Assembly (NCBI GenBank): GCA_025266875.1
Contig: JALLLT010000009.1
Location: 186,001 to 250,000 of the forward strand
Direction of reading: 5' to 3'
From: Fennellomyces sp. T-0311
Lineage: Eukaryota > Mucoromycota > Mucoromycetes > Mucorales > Lichtheimiaceae
Length of the DNA stretch: 64,000 nucleotides
Shown here: positions 23,790 through 36,584 of the stretch, one piece after another
How positions within the stretch are numbered: the stretch's first letter is position 1
How the letters are laid out: the number at the start of each line of letters is the position of its first letter
Made by a program: the position numbers and the translations under genes
The notes under the pieces: model-generated
Databases searched by the model: none
The model's input: the letters and a program-made list of their open reading frames with translations, nothing else
What the model was told of the DNA's origin: nothing

Positions 23790-26044
23790 ATGACACCACC
23801 AGGAACCAAAGATCGATCAACAGATTCCAAATCACGCTTGGCTGAACAAGCTACAGGGATCTGCCATACCAGATCAGTCTTGTTATGCAGCTTGGTTTCC
23901 AATGACAATGCGTTGATTCCAACGGATGACGACCTATCAACTGTACGTGACACAACCAATGCCCTGGAGCACCTGACAGCTACACACTTAAAGCTTTTGG
24001 ATGCACGCGCTGCTTCATATGCAAGATTAGCCAATTTCAAAAGTGCGATTCAAGACACTATGGAGATGATTAAGCTAGCGCCTCAATCGGCGCTTGGCTA
24101 TCTACGTGCTGGAGATCTTTTGGCAATCCGAGGGAAGCAAATGTCCGCGATCCGCACATACGATCACGCTTTGAGGAGTGTCTCGCCAGCCGACCCCCAG
24201 TACAGCCACTTGCAGAAATGTAGAGAGCAGGCACAGAAAGTGCAGGACACGAAGATCGATATTATATCGATGTTGCCGCTAGAGATACTTCACCACATCA
24301 TTTCATTTCTGCACCTTGATACTGCAGCAGTTTGCTCAACTGTTTGCAAATTGTGGCAGAGACGATTTGTTGAATATGGTACAGACCTATGGCGAAATCC
24401 GCATATTAGTTTACGGAGTACGCGTTTTCCGGCTCTCTGCCATACTTCGCCGTCAGTAGCAGCTCAAGTTCAGTCGCTCACAATAACCAATGTCTACACT
24501 TACCGATCTATGATTCGACTTGCAGCAATCAAGAACTTTACGAATATACAATCCCTTCATCTTACTGGTAAGGGTAGCGCATTTTCTTAAGTAGCATTTC
24601 TAATGCGCAAATGCTTATAGATATTATTCTTGATGGGAAAGTTGGGGAGTATGTCATGGGTATATTGCATACTGTACGAGACACTCTCACAGACTTGGCT
24701 TTGGAGTCGCCTTCGAAGAACTTTACGCTACCCGTGGGTCCTGTGTTAACAGAATGCAACAATCTTACCAGCCTTAAATATGTGTTCCAAATTAGCAATC
24801 CATTTGAATATGGAGATGACAGCTCAGCAATCACGTCAATCACTTCGTTATACCTGGACACCTATTATATGACCTCTGAAGACCTTTCAAAGATATTGCA
24901 CCGGTGCCCAAAGCTCCGAGATTTAACAATTTTTTCGGATGCGCTATCGTTCTTACCAGTCATCAGAAGTCATTGCCCAAACCTCCAGAGACTAATCACC
25001 AATCGCGATTACCATGACGAGAAGACAAGTTATACATACTTGAATAACCCGTCTGCTCCTGAAGGATTACACACTCTTAGTGTTCGTGCTGATTATAAGC
25101 CCAATGAGGATGGTATACATATTTCATCACTTTTCGCCGAGCACAAAAATTCGCTTGGGTATCTGGATATATGCTTGCCAAGCATGAATATCGAATGGCG
25201 CGATATCATTGGTGGCCGAACATTGACTATGCCTACGCCTTACGCAACTTGCAACCTTCATTTCTCTCAGCTACGTGTTTTCCACTGTCGATTTGGAGGG
25301 CGCCACGAATCGGTCCCGGCGGCAATTATTCGCCAGAGCCCCAGTCTTCAAGATGTTGATTTGGGCTATTATGAACGCGGGCAACCGCGCGACGGCAGGG
25401 ATATGCCAATCAACGGTATTCCAGATGCATTGAAAACACTCAACAACCTCCAAGAGCTCAGCTTAGACCAATTCGGATATGAAGATCTGGGATCACCGTC
25501 ATTATTTGGCCTTTTTCATATACATTCCAGTCTGGGCAAGAAGTCATCGTTACACACAGTCAAGATCTCTGGTTCGAGCCATATCAACGAATTGCTACTA
25601 CAGTCATTTGCTGCCTTGGCAAACCTAGAAACACTAGAACTGGACTGCTGCGGTATATCGGGCGGCGGTTTCCTCGACTTTGCCCGTCAACGTAGCGCTA
25701 TGAAGCTGCCACTGAAAACGCTCAAGGTTTTTCCCGGATACGGATTTAGCGACAGTATGATTGAAGCCTTCAAAGTATTTGAAGGGCTCCAACATCTCAC
25801 TATCAGTTCACGCGGACTTATCAATGAGGAGCTAATGCAAGAATTTACTGCAACCTCTAAAACTTTACGAACACTGAATTTTCATGATACCAGGTGTACG
25901 GATAGTTTCCTAAAGCAGATAACGCGAAATGGAGTACGGGTTCAGACCTTTTTCGAGGGCAAGGTTACATATCACTGGACTGTATGGAATCAAAAGCATA
26001 TAGAAGAACCAAAACCCGTACCTTGGTCATTTGTACTAGATTAG
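23790..26044 (+). CDS. TPR/F-box/LRR protein
   Basis: Probable substrate-recognition subunit of an SCF ubiquitin ligase. Two exons, 23790-24567 and 24621-26044, give about 733 residues. Residues about 70-150 form helical TPR-like pairs (LKLLDARAASYARLANFKSA, LGYLRAGDLLAIRGKQMSA). An F-box follows at about 155-200 (ISMLPLEILHHIISFLHLDT, VCKLWQRRF). The rest is irregular leucine-rich repeats (LTSLKYVF, HRCPKLRDLTIF, HCPNLQRLI, NNLQELSLD, LANLETLELDCCGISG, EGLQHLTISSRGL). This layout, with an N-terminal TPR before the F-box, is common in expanded families of early-diverging fungi. The target is not predictable. Confidence 0.88.
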
Positions 26045-26950
26045 AGTACGTATTATTGTAAAAAGCAAAACGCAAAACAGTTACATATCAAAAGCTTCAA
26101 ATTTATATAGTTGTCCTGACCTGATATCGCGAAGCCAGAAAACTTTTGAGAGGTTTGTAGTACGATCCAATTAAAACAAATTCTTTTTATAGTAGGGTAT
26201 GGAAGGATTCTACGTGGATGCTCGATTTAGTTAGCAAGGAAGAACGCGTGGTTAACTGCCGATGAAGTGTAGATAATGGCTATCGATGGATACTGATTAT
26301 ATAAGATCTATAGTGTCACAATGCTACAAAATGATAAGCTGGTTTTGTCGATATTAAGTGTTAGTACTACACCCAACGGTTTCATCGGTGTGTACTTCAA
26401 AATAAATGTACTGATGTTTCGGATTCTCGATCGGAGACGACCGTGCATTAGATGTGCCACGAGGTTGGTACCAGGATCAGTGCCTATTGTAAAGTAGCTA
26501 TATAAGTATTGTGAGGACCAGTATACAATGCCCTTGCTGCCATAGAAATCATCATATATTTCACATTATCTATACTTAAAGCTTATACGAAAAAAACCAC
26601 CATCACAGCTACGGAAGTCTAGTAACGTTGCCACTGCTTCCAAACGGTGACAGAGACAAAGGCAGGCCAAGATATCGAAATATTGCAAGCTGTGTGAGTG
26701 CAAAATGGTCCGTGGTAACGTAACGGTATGATGCCAAGTGAGATACTGTGTTGCCCTTGGCCTTTACCCTGCCAACCTCTTGGCACATTTGTCGCCGTGA
26801 TCTTAGAAGCAGTAACTAAAAATACTCCGCACATAATGCCTGTGCGTTAGTCTTTGCTCTTTCAGTTCCACACATACTTTTGTAAGAGCTTCGTTTCGTG
26901 CAAAAGGCAGTTGGATACTAAATGACACATGGCATTTTCCTACGTAGATC
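26045..26950. other. Intergenic spacer
   Basis: 0.9 kb, AT-rich, without an exon-like frame. Promoter for the downstream SNARE gene is presumed to lie in the right half. Confidence 0.4.
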
Positions 26951-27958
26951 ATGGAAGACGATCCTTTCCTCTTAGTTAAAAAGTAAGCTCAGTAATGACA
27001 AAAGCTACATACAGGCATGCTGATGGAAACTATTGAAGCCAGGTTGAAGATGCTTTAAATAATGCATCCGTCTTGTTCGATTCCTGGAGACGAATTCAGC
27101 AAACAGTATCTTCACCCAAAAACCAGGAACTTGTGTGGACTGCCGATGAGCTCAACTCTTGCCTCGAAGCGATCGAACAAGATCTCGACGACCTGGACGA
27201 AGCATTCGCTGTATCACAGGCGAACCCTGGAAAATTCAACCTGAACACTTCCGAGCTCAACTCGCGTCGTTCGTTTTTAACGGAATCACGGAACAAGATA
27301 CAGTCTATTCGGAATACCATGGCAAATCCACCAGCGAAAGGCCGATGGACGGGCAAAGTAGGTCTTGTTCGGCTTTTGCATGGCCATATCATGACTAATC
27401 CACGTTCGAAAAAGGGTTCACCTTTGGATACAGGCGAAGCGTCGAGCTCGTATAAAAGCCTTCGAGAACAAGACAATGATCGGTTTATCCATGACGAGCA
27501 TGAACAGCAGATGGTAGGTTTAATTCAAAAAGACAGGCAGGTTTGGTTAATCATGTGGCTGTGTCAGATCATGATGCAAGAACAAGATACACATTTGGAC
27601 GGCATGTCGGGTACTTTGGTCAACCTCAAAGAAATAGCTGGTACTATGAACAACGAGTTTGATGATCAAGCCATGTATGTATTATTAGCACATGTCACTG
27701 CCTAGTAGCTTTCTGACCAGTTGGATTGAAGGATTCTGGATGATCTCGGAGACCGAGTGGATCGATCTCAAGGACGATTACAAAGAGCAATGGGTAAAGT
27801 GAAACATATATTAAAACAGGAAGAAGGTAATGTTTTCTTTTTGGAGACCTATCAGCCACATACTGACACCGTCATACTTAGAATCCAAATCTGGTTACTG
27901 CATTTGTTGCTTGATAATAGTCTTGATCATCTTGCTAGTGCTTGTTATTGTGATTTAA
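26951..27958 (+). CDS. TLG1: Qc-SNARE of the syntaxin-6/Tlg1 family
   Basis: Membrane-fusion SNARE of the trans-Golgi/endosome pathway. The first exon is only 32 nt (MEDDPFLLVK); frame sets its acceptor at gaag before CCAGGTT. The N-terminal syntaxin-6 domain follows (VEDALNNASVLFDSWRRI, ELNSCLEAIEQDLDDLDEAF, RSFLTESRNKIQSIRNTM), then a linker and the SNARE heptads: MMQEQDTHLDGMSGTLVNL, MNNEFDDQAMILDDLGDRV, GRLQRAMGKVKHIL. The zero-layer Gln is the Q in DDQAM. The C-terminus is a tail anchor: KSGYCICCLIIVLIILLVLV, with Cys residues that could be palmitoylated. Intron acceptors in the SNARE domain (ttgaag before GATTCTGG) are chosen by frame. Stop 27956-27958. Confidence 0.9.
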
Positions 27959-29283
27959 TACATAGTTTTGAGTGCTTGCGTAAAGTATATAATAGCCTCT
28001 TTTCTATTCGAGTAATCAGGATTGAGTATTGTATACTTGTAAATATCCGTAGTCTTGTGAAGAAAATTACTTTACGTATTTCTTTATCTGTACGTTTACA
28101 TCAACCCTAAGAATGGATTTGATGGTGATCATATATCAAAATCTACGGGGCTTATTGGATAAATATTTCTTTAGCATGTATTAAAAAAGGCTCATTTGCA
28201 ACGTTGGGAAGAATATAGGTCTTTCTTAAGGAATATTCGGTGCGACGAACGACTATGGTAGCCTCCAGTTTTATACATTGAAAGGGCTCACTTACAGCTT
28301 CGGTATATCCCAATTCAACTGAGCAGCAAGTCTTGGCAGAAATCATCTGGTGTTCTCCCAGGAGTATGCAGAATATGGGATACATAGACTTGCATATTTC
28401 AGATCTGCCGTAACAGTTATTTATCTCGTTAAGATGATCGTAAGTGTACTAGTAGTGGGCTGACGACTATGGCTTGGGGATGCGTTAAGTTTTTCAAAGG
28501 GCAGGGACATATGCAATGATTCGTGCGCACAAAAGTACTTTTTTTGATACCATCAAAGTAATCAGCTTAATGCCATGGATCATCAAGTGAAAATGGATGA
28601 TATAGTGATAAAACAGTGTATGCCAAGGTGGGGTACATACAAAGAATCTTGAATCCACATGTGGATATTAACTTATGACCAAAGGGTTGGTATGTATTCG
28701 CACACATCGATCACAGCGATTGCTTGGCAGCTTCCATGGGACGTACTTGTTGCTACTCTCCTGGCAAATCGTACAGATTTAACATAATTTATCAAACAAG
28801 GTAATTAATTGTACACGAGGCATCAGCGTCCGTACACTCGATGCGTTTCGGACCCTTGAGGGTAAATTGGAATAGCTTCTCGATAGTAAATACTGTAAAT
28901 AGATGAGGAAAACATACCGGTGTACCCTAGATCTAATTTCGGAGGACTGTCAACTAATACAAACAGTTTCAGCACTCTTAGCCTATTGCTCATGTTCTAC
29001 AGGGTTAATTTGGTTCCACTAAATTCAGACTTGCAGTTATTGATAGCTTTCGAGACCTACGACGAGGAAGATGATGAGCCTATTGGTGATGGGCATAGTC
29101 ATATATATATACATACACACACGATATACACGACTAGGCCTAAATTCGGTTCATTTCACGAGCGCTAGTTGAACGTAATTTGCATGATACCACACCCAAT
29201 CGCCGTTTTAAAAGGTCCTCTTGGCAGTATCGTACGCGGCGTTGCTTCCCTTTTCCCGAGTTTCTAACCTCAAGCGATATAAA
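27959..29283. other. Intergenic spacer
   Basis: 1.3 kb, AT-rich. Frames up to 82 codons occur but show no motifs. A short (TA)n(CA)n run lies near 29,101-29,120, about 165 bp before the next ATG. Confidence 0.4.
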
Positions 29284-30981
29284 ATGGCCGACCAAGAAAG
29301 AAAGACTCCCGTCGACGGGTCTGAACAATCTCAAAACGCAATGTCGCCATCGCAACAAGCAGCAAGCCCATCAAGCCTAAGCTCGAACCAACGCGCAGAC
29401 AGTGACGATACGCCCAAGTCACCAACAGTACAATCCACCACAACATCATCGCCTCCACAGCAAGCCCCGGAACAAGCAGCAGATCAGCAGCAACATGAAG
29501 GCACTCCTGAACCTCCAGCAATGTCTGAAGCTGTACGCACGTTGAAAGAGGCGTTCCCTGAAACCGATGTCGAAGTTATTGAGGCGATTTTGGAAAGCCA
29601 GAGTAACTCGGTCGAACGTTCATTCGAGGTTCTTTTGGGAATGTCGGATCCTAACTACAAGCCAGAGGTGATACCGAGACCACAACCCACTGATAACACG
29701 CAAGATGATATCCCGCCTCCCGCTATGCCCCCAAGACCAACAGGCGATCGTCAGGCAACCCAGGCTCCTTATGGTTACTGGCAACAACCAGAACAGCAAC
29801 CGCAGCATCAACAACAACCCCAGGAACCGCGATCTGTTGAAGAGCAAATGCGTATGGATGAGGAGTTTGCAAGACAGTTGGCGTTGCAGGATGAAAGAGA
29901 CCGTGTGAATCAATATCGTGAGTGGTAGATAGGATATTTTGGGGATTTTCACTGACGCGTGTACTAGGCCAACGGCAGCAGCAACAACAGCAGCAACAGG
30001 AAGACGATCAGCCGCTATTCAATTTCCAAGGTAAACTGCAACCATTCATGACTCCGTTGCCAAGTATTAACTTTTGCTATTGCAGAGGATCTACCTGTCA
30101 TCAAGGAAAAGGTTATTGAAGCTGGAAATGGTAAGCTGCGTGCCAAGAATAGCCTGTGGTCAGGGTGTACTGACGTGTTTCTTTTGAAGCGGCCAAGAAA
30201 AAGGTCATGGATTTATACAACCAGTTCAAAGCCAGCCGTGAACAACAAGGCGTTCAGGGCCAAAGCTCGTCTATTCCCACCACAAATGCGCAATACAGAG
30301 GCTTACCCAGCGACGAAGGTGATGAACTTCTTGCAGGCGATGTCTCTGCTCTCCGTCTCTCCGATAATGATGTGTATGCGCAAACTCGACCGGCTAGAGG
30401 ACAGCCACAGAGCGGTGTCATACATGTCAACCCTCCACTTTCCGGACAAAACAAGAACTTGAGTGTGGATGAGCAGATTCGAGCTGATGAGGAGCTTGCT
30501 AGACGATTGGCTGAAGAGGATCAGTTCTGGGAGGCATCAAGAGGTAAGCATATACTGTCAGGAATCTAAACGGTCGTTAAAGTTGAAGCCGCAGAAACTA
30601 CAGCTCCGCAAATGCCCCCAAGAAGAACACCAACCCCTGGCTCGCCTATCACTGGTACTGAACTTGAAGGTATGTTAATCGTTTTGATCGATAGTCAGAT
30701 GGCTAATAATGTTCAGAAGGCGAAAGTGTGACCCTTAGCGCAATGCCATCTACACAGACGCCGCCGCCGCAAAAGAAACCTGAGGAGCGTGCAGAGGAAA
30801 GGAGATCATATGTGATTCGGGACGAGGATGATTCGGACGATGACGATTTGGTTGATGTGGATACTGAAGTTGATTTGAAGAAAGGTACATATATTCTTGT
30901 AGGGATGATATAATTTAAAGTCTCTAATACTGTTTCGCAGAAGAAAAGCCCAATGAGAAGCAAACTACCTCCCCACACTAG
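29284..30981 (+). CDS. CUE-domain ubiquitin-binding protein (Cue5-like)
   Basis: Probable ubiquitin-binding adaptor. The N-terminal 75 residues are disordered (Ser/Gln/Pro-rich). A CUE domain follows at about 80-122: AVRTLKEAFPETDVEVIEAI and SNSVERSFEVLLGMSDPNY, with the FPE (MFP-like) and LL positions that contact ubiquitin. Then proline- and glutamine-rich linkers, two similar acidic helices (RSVEEQMRMDEEFARQLALQ and LSVDEQIRADEELARRLAEE), and an acidic Asp tail. Six introns. In yeast, Cue5 links ubiquitinated cargo to Atg8; an Atg8-interacting motif is not clear here. Two matching E-E-(F/L)-A-R helices suggest an internal duplication. Stop 30979-30981. Confidence 0.85.
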
Positions 30982-30999
30982 CTGTTAAATACGTGCTCT

Positions 31000-31015
31000 T
31001 ATATATATATATATA
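31000..31015. repeat. (TA)n microsatellite
   Basis: Short alternating TA run in the 3' region of the CUE-domain gene. Confidence 0.8.
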
Positions 31016-31349
31016 CTTTATCTACTTACCCATAGCGAGATACTTACTATACATCACTGCAACATGCTACAATACTTTGAATTAGTCTTTGCAAAACGAA
31101 AATGGCCTCAGGTGCTACATCTGTTCGCCCATCAGCAATTTGTTGCCACGAGTGATACTGCTGTCTCAAAGATCATAGTAACACGGCAGCCGCAGAAACA
31201 GACTTATGGAGATAATCGTTGACTATCTGTTACCACTTTAGCGTGTGTATAATCAATTAATGCTTGCTTACAAACTTTAGTTCTTTTCAAGTATTTGAGA
31301 GGGGATGTTCTATGTGCATTCTACTATAATACATGGGTTATGTGGCTTT

Positions 31350-32193
31350 TTAAGATTGACCAAAAAATCGTCTCCACATGCTGGACAGGACACCTGGATG
31401 ACGTTGCTCATCTGATTGTCCATGAAAGCTGATAGCTGGAGGATGAGAAGAAGAAAACAATCCGCCTCTATTAGTGCCATTGCCGGTCTCCTTCACTTCA
31501 TCGATGGAACCATCGGGGTACTTGATTCTCTTAACGGTCTCAGTGATGCCATTTTGGGTGCATGCGTAATGTGTTTCCTCGGTACCATCCGGCTTGACAA
31601 TCCTACGCTGCGAGGTGGACGAAAAAGAAAACTAAAGCAACTGTTTTTAGAAAATGGAAATATTCATTCCCTGGCAAAACCATGCTTACGCTACTGCCTC
31701 CTTGAGATGGATCCACATGGCCATTTTGGTTGGGTCGCGCCACGGTTTCAGGGTCCATATTGTTGAACAGATGGTCGTCTGGCATCATTAAATCAAGTAA
31801 AGTGCCGGCATTGTTGCTTGCTGGCTCGAATTGCCCAGCGGAATTGCCAAACATAAACTGTAAGATATTCGCCATGGGTGGATTCATCATTGGGCTGTCA
31901 TTTAGTTCTGGTTCTCTTGTCATTAATGTTCGTGGTGCCTCTGGAACTGTCTGCTCAGCTGGCAATCCACGATTCTGGCGAGATTTGTTGGCAAGTTTTC
32001 TGAAATCGCTTCCGTCGCCAATCATTCCTGAAGGATCGTCGTTACTTTCGAATGTGACGCGGGTGGTGTTGTTGTCAGGTTCCAATAGGGTGCGGAAGAG
32101 CATGGACAATGTGCCTTGCATCATGCTGCCCATGGCATGCTCGATCATGTCGAGCTCAGACTGAGGAAAATCAGAATCATTTTGACGAGACAT
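31350..32193 (-). CDS. HAX1-like protein with PDG repeats
   Basis: Function not established. Two exons joined at 31,686/31,603 (donor gtaagc, acceptor ctcgcag) give about 250 residues. The N-terminal half is acidic and disordered, Met/Asn-rich (MIEHAMGSMMQGTLSMLFRT, ILQFMFGNSAGQFEP). The C-terminal exon has two PDG strands: RRIVKPDGTEETHYACTQNG and RIKYPDGSIDEVKE, resembling the K-P-D-G-x-x-E-E signature of animal HAX1 (a mitochondrial anti-apoptotic adaptor) and related fungal proteins. The end is SSMWRRFFGQS. Convergent with the CUE-domain gene. The HAX1 assignment rests on this one motif. Confidence 0.6.
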
Positions 32194-32939
32194 GGTTCAT
32201 GTAACAGAGGATCGTTTGTTGCAAAGCGAAAATCGAAATGGACTCAGCTCCCAAATTTCATGCAGTCGTGGCTGTTTCATATTGCTATGGATCACTAGCA
32301 TCTGTACTTTACTGCGACTAATTGAAAGGAGGGGGGAGCCTGCGTAATTGGGCTCGTAATTGGCGTTATTGGAATAGTAGCAGATGAATCAAGCAATCCA
32401 TTCCTGACAGTGGCTCCTGGAAATCATTTATCACTGCATGAAATGCAGAACTCGCTGAGGGTCTCGTGAGCAAATAGTTATGCATGATGTCAGTAACCAA
32501 TGTCATTGTGCGTGATGACGCTGGAAAAGACGTGACGAGCAACGGTGCGCGGAAAGTCTAAAGTCAATGAACGATTTCCCAGGCAATGCAGAGCAGGCGG
32601 CATTCCGAGTATGGCCATATGGATCCACACGAGAGTGGGTGTGGTGGCACTGGGCAGCAGAGAGTTCTAATGAAAAACGCGTTAAAGCCGAGAATGGTAA
32701 AAAACACTTTGAACGAAAAAAGGAGAGCCACGGACAGGGATGGGTGAATCGAGTGGCCGGTGTCATAGCAGCGCAGTAAAGAGGGGCTGTTCCCGCTTTC
32801 ACGAGCCAGCAATCTCTTTTTCATTCTCCCCTTTCTCTTTCTCACACGCTCACCGCTCAATACACTCGTTTTTTTCTTTCTTTCATCTTCTTCATCGTTG
32901 CACTCGGCCAGTCCCACTCTCCTCAACGTGTCAAGTGAA
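32194..32939. promoter_or_regulatory. Divergent promoter between the HAX1-like gene and IML2
   Basis: 746 bp separating two genes read away from each other. The IML2-proximal 130 bp is a strong pyrimidine tract (ctttctctttctcac and similar, 32,820-32,890), a common fungal core-promoter feature. Several frames here are shadows without motifs. Confidence 0.45.
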
Positions 32940-35900
32940 ATGGCAAAGAGCTCATCACAAGCAAATGCCTCCAAGAACGGTTCCGCCACTGCCACACCGA
33001 AGAAAACAGCTTGGAAGGGGATCTCCATAAAGCCAAAGAGTCGTCCTGCGTCCGTGAACTCGCAAGAATCTCGTAAATCAACACACACCATTGGCTCCAT
33101 TGAAAAGCCCGTAGCATCCCCATTGTCGGCCGAATTTGATGCGTCATCAGTCAGGAACGAGTCGACGACTGCACTTGACGCGGTCGACCTGGATACAAAT
33201 AAGGTACGTCGCACACACATTTATGGTGGCTCTCCATCTAAATGGCCCCCAAAAAATAGCAAACTGCACCTAAATCCAACGAAACAACCAATGATATTTC
33301 AGCCTCGATACACACTAAAGATGAAGACGATGGCACATCAACACCGCGCGCAGGCTCTCGACGATCTTCGTTCACAGCTCTCGACTCGGCAAGTGAAGTT
33401 TTTGAGGACGCCTTCGACGACCACGACGATTATTTCGATGATGTACCGGTGTTTGATGGCCATCAGGACCGCGATCAAATGGACTCGGCGCTCTTGGCCT
33501 TGGGAAAGGGTGTTGACGAGGATCCTGCAAGAAACGAAGCGGTCCGAGAAGGACCTGCCACTGTGGATGAGATTGAGAGTTTGAGAATCGCGGAAGCTCC
33601 GTCGACGATCCAGAGGAACGAGGTGGATATTGACGGCGGGAACGGAATCAAACCACCGACCGTTGCTGAGTCAATGAGCCAGCCGGAGGAACCCAGCATA
33701 GAACAACCGGATCAGTCCCTCCACAATGTGTCACAAGTCAAACCTCAGGAACCGCATAAATCTACCGGTGACAGCGTTCCTATGACAACCAACGAGGACC
33801 CGAAGCCTGTTATAGAATCTGTTTCGCTGAGCAAGGAACGCGAGGTGCAAGAGCACCGCGTCGCAGATGTTCTTGCAGACCTCGAGAATACCGAAACTAC
33901 CATCAAAGCGTTTGAATTTCCCACCGTCGATATAGATTCAGCACGTGCTGGTGATACGAGCGAAAAGTCCCCCGTCGAACATACGGATAGTGGCGTGTTT
34001 GATGCAAAGTCCTCTGAAGAAAAAAGTGAACCGACTAGAAACACCAGCTTCAGTGATAGTCTTGATAGAAAAAGTTTGGAGATGGATCAGCAGGACCGTC
34101 TGGGTTCTTTGTTGCCAGCCATGGAGGACTCCGCCAGAGAAACTATTGCAGTGCAACCTCGACCGCCACAGGTATCCGTGGATAATGCAAGTATTACCGC
34201 AGAAGACCACGCTCGTGCTGCACGAAGCCATGAATTCGAGCATCCTATCGAAGATCCAATCGATTTAGATATGTTCCGTGACAATGTTATTACGATTCCT
34301 ACAGTTGACCCTAAAAGTATTCCAATTAACTACCTTACCCCTCGAGAGCAAGAAGAAGCAGGTACATCTTTTTCTGAGTATGAGGTTTTTACGCGTTTTA
34401 TGTAACATTTTTTAATAGATGAGCCTGTTCGCGAAGGCATGAGGAACTTGTTCGATAATAAGTTTATGAATGCTAAAAATACGTTTCTGGCGAAGGCTAG
34501 CGTGTAAGTAAACAAGCTACACCAAAGGTTTGTTGCGATTGAATTAACAATTCGGTATCCAGTGAACCTCTTCATGCGCTTGGATTGGGTGCCATGGCGT
34601 TTATAAAAGGTAAATGGGAGCTACCAAAGAAAAAGTCATAAATCTAATGCTAGCCTAATATATAGCAATGATGGTAACGTTCTCTATAATTGGTCAGGCA
34701 TGCGGAAACTAATGTCCACGTAGACCTATCAAGAGAAAGATATTGAGATTGCTATGACCGCTCTGGCGACGGCTTACACCATCGCAAAAGCGCAAATCGA
34801 CAACACTCAATTCAAAAAGCCTTTAAAGGAAGCCGTTTCTCAGTATTTTTCGGCGATGTTGACGCGTAACAACGCTTCGGGACTTCCGAATAATCCGACC
34901 CCTATTACCAGAGCGAACAGTAACGGTGTCCCAAGGGAAGCCCCGACTTTCTTGCCAAACGGAATCTTGCGAGCGCATGTAATCAAGGCCGAGTGTTGCC
35001 TCCTGATGAGCATTCTCCAGCTGTCTCAAGAAAGTGTTGTAAACTACCTGAAGTGTGGTCTCAATCTGCGAAGAGGTAGGCTATCTCTAATCGGAGTGCG
35101 CAGGAAAACTTGACGTTCTCTCCGTTTCTCTAGCTTACAGCAACTACAGTATTGTCTGGCAAGAATATAAGCGGATGGGACAAGAGTTTACCAAGCACAT
35201 GGATCGTGACACCGTGTCTGCTATTCAGTTTGGAATTGGTGCCGTCCACCTTATGTTGTCGTCCATGCCAGCAAAGATTCTCAAGATATTCTCCACACTT
35301 GGTTGGCAGAGCGATAAGCAGCTAGGGTTTGCGCTGTTGAAACTTTGCTTGGAAGGTCGTGGTATTCGTTCGCCTCTTGCCTCACTAACGTAAGTATCGT
35401 ACGAAAACGCTTTGATAATGTTCTAACATCCCTTATCGATAGTCTACTATCGTATTATTCCGTGCTTACTTCGTTTGCACCGCAAATCTACTCCAAGGAA
35501 CTTATGGGACCAGCAATTGAATGTCTTTTGGACGCCCAAAAAAGCCATCCAAGCTCTTGCTTTTTCCTCTTTTTCGCAGCGCGTATTGCACGCGTTGCAC
35601 GTAACCTTCCACTATCGACCCAGTCATTCAACTTTGCTGTTGAATCCAGCCGTGGGGAATGGGCGGAAACAGCAATGAAGCAGATGGCTGATTACGAAAT
35701 CGGCTTCAACCTTGCACTGCAGCTGGACTGGGAAGGTGCTGCTGCTTATTTCGAGCAGCTTAGCCGTGAGCGGTACTGGTCCCCAGCCTTCTCTCGATAC
35801 TTTGTCGGTGCTTGTCGAGAAATGCTTGGCCAACGAACCGAGTGTATTCTGGCCTTTGCTGAAGTGCCTCAACTGGCCAAGGAGCAGCAAGCGCGCAAGA

Positions 35901-36584
35901 CGTATATCGATGCTTATGTGCAAAAGAAGGTAGAGTTCTTCCAAAAGAGTGGTTATCAAGATATGGACTTCAGCCTTCCTGGTCTCGAAATTTTGCTTGT
36001 GTGGAACGCGTTTGATCAAATGGAACCGGATGCTTTGGAGAAGTGTTTAGAGATGGTGCATCGAACTCTAGAGTTGATTTACGAACGCGAAAAAATGGAG
36101 TACACCATTCGTCTACGAGAACTGGTCCCGAAATCCACCCCTCCGGATTATTATGATCAGCGTGCTGTTCTTTTGCTGACGAAAGCTGCCCTTCTCAACG
36201 CACTTGGGCGGTTCAACGAAGGTATTGCCCACCTCAACTGGGTTATGGATCACAAGGATTGTATCAAATTCGAGACTTGGGTAGTACCTTTTGCTTACTG
36301 GGGTATGCGTTACGTTTTTCAAAGAGTTATGCGAGTAACTAACGTTGCAAAAAAAAACAGAGGCTGGTGTGACAAGCTGGGGATTGGGCAATATCAAAAA
36401 GAGTCGCAAGTTGTGGCAAATGGCCCTTTCCTGTAACAAATACGACTTTGAATATCGAATGGCAGTCCGGCTGAGCCTGGCTCTCTCAAAATGCGACGAA
36501 ATTGGTGTTCCACATATCGAACCAGACCTTAAAAAGGGGCACACCACAAACGGTCGAAAGCGGATGCCCATCACCGACCCCTAA
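32940..36584 (+). CDS. IML2: Iml2/TTC39-family TPR protein
   Basis: Member of the DUF3808 family (yeast Iml2, linked to mitochondrial/lipid-droplet and inclusion clearance; animal TTC39). A long disordered acidic N-terminus (about 430 residues, 32,940-34,360) precedes the conserved part: GLGAMAFIKAMMTYQEKDIE, ILRAHVIKAECCLLMSILQL, GIGAVHLMLSSMPAKILKIF, STLGWQSDKQLGFALL, FFAARIARVARN and TPR-like helices to the end (WGLGNIKKSRKLWQMALSC). The join at 33,203 uses acceptor aaaatag before CAAACTGC by frame. Between 34,666 and 34,673 there is an 8-nt micro-exon (CAATGATG) required to read AFIKAMMTYQ. Stop 36582-36584. The extended acidic N-terminus is unusual for the family. Confidence 0.9.

Noticed and set aside
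32564..33220. 218-codon minus-strand frame over the IML2 start
   Set aside because: Antisense shadow of the promoter and the disordered N-terminus of IML2.
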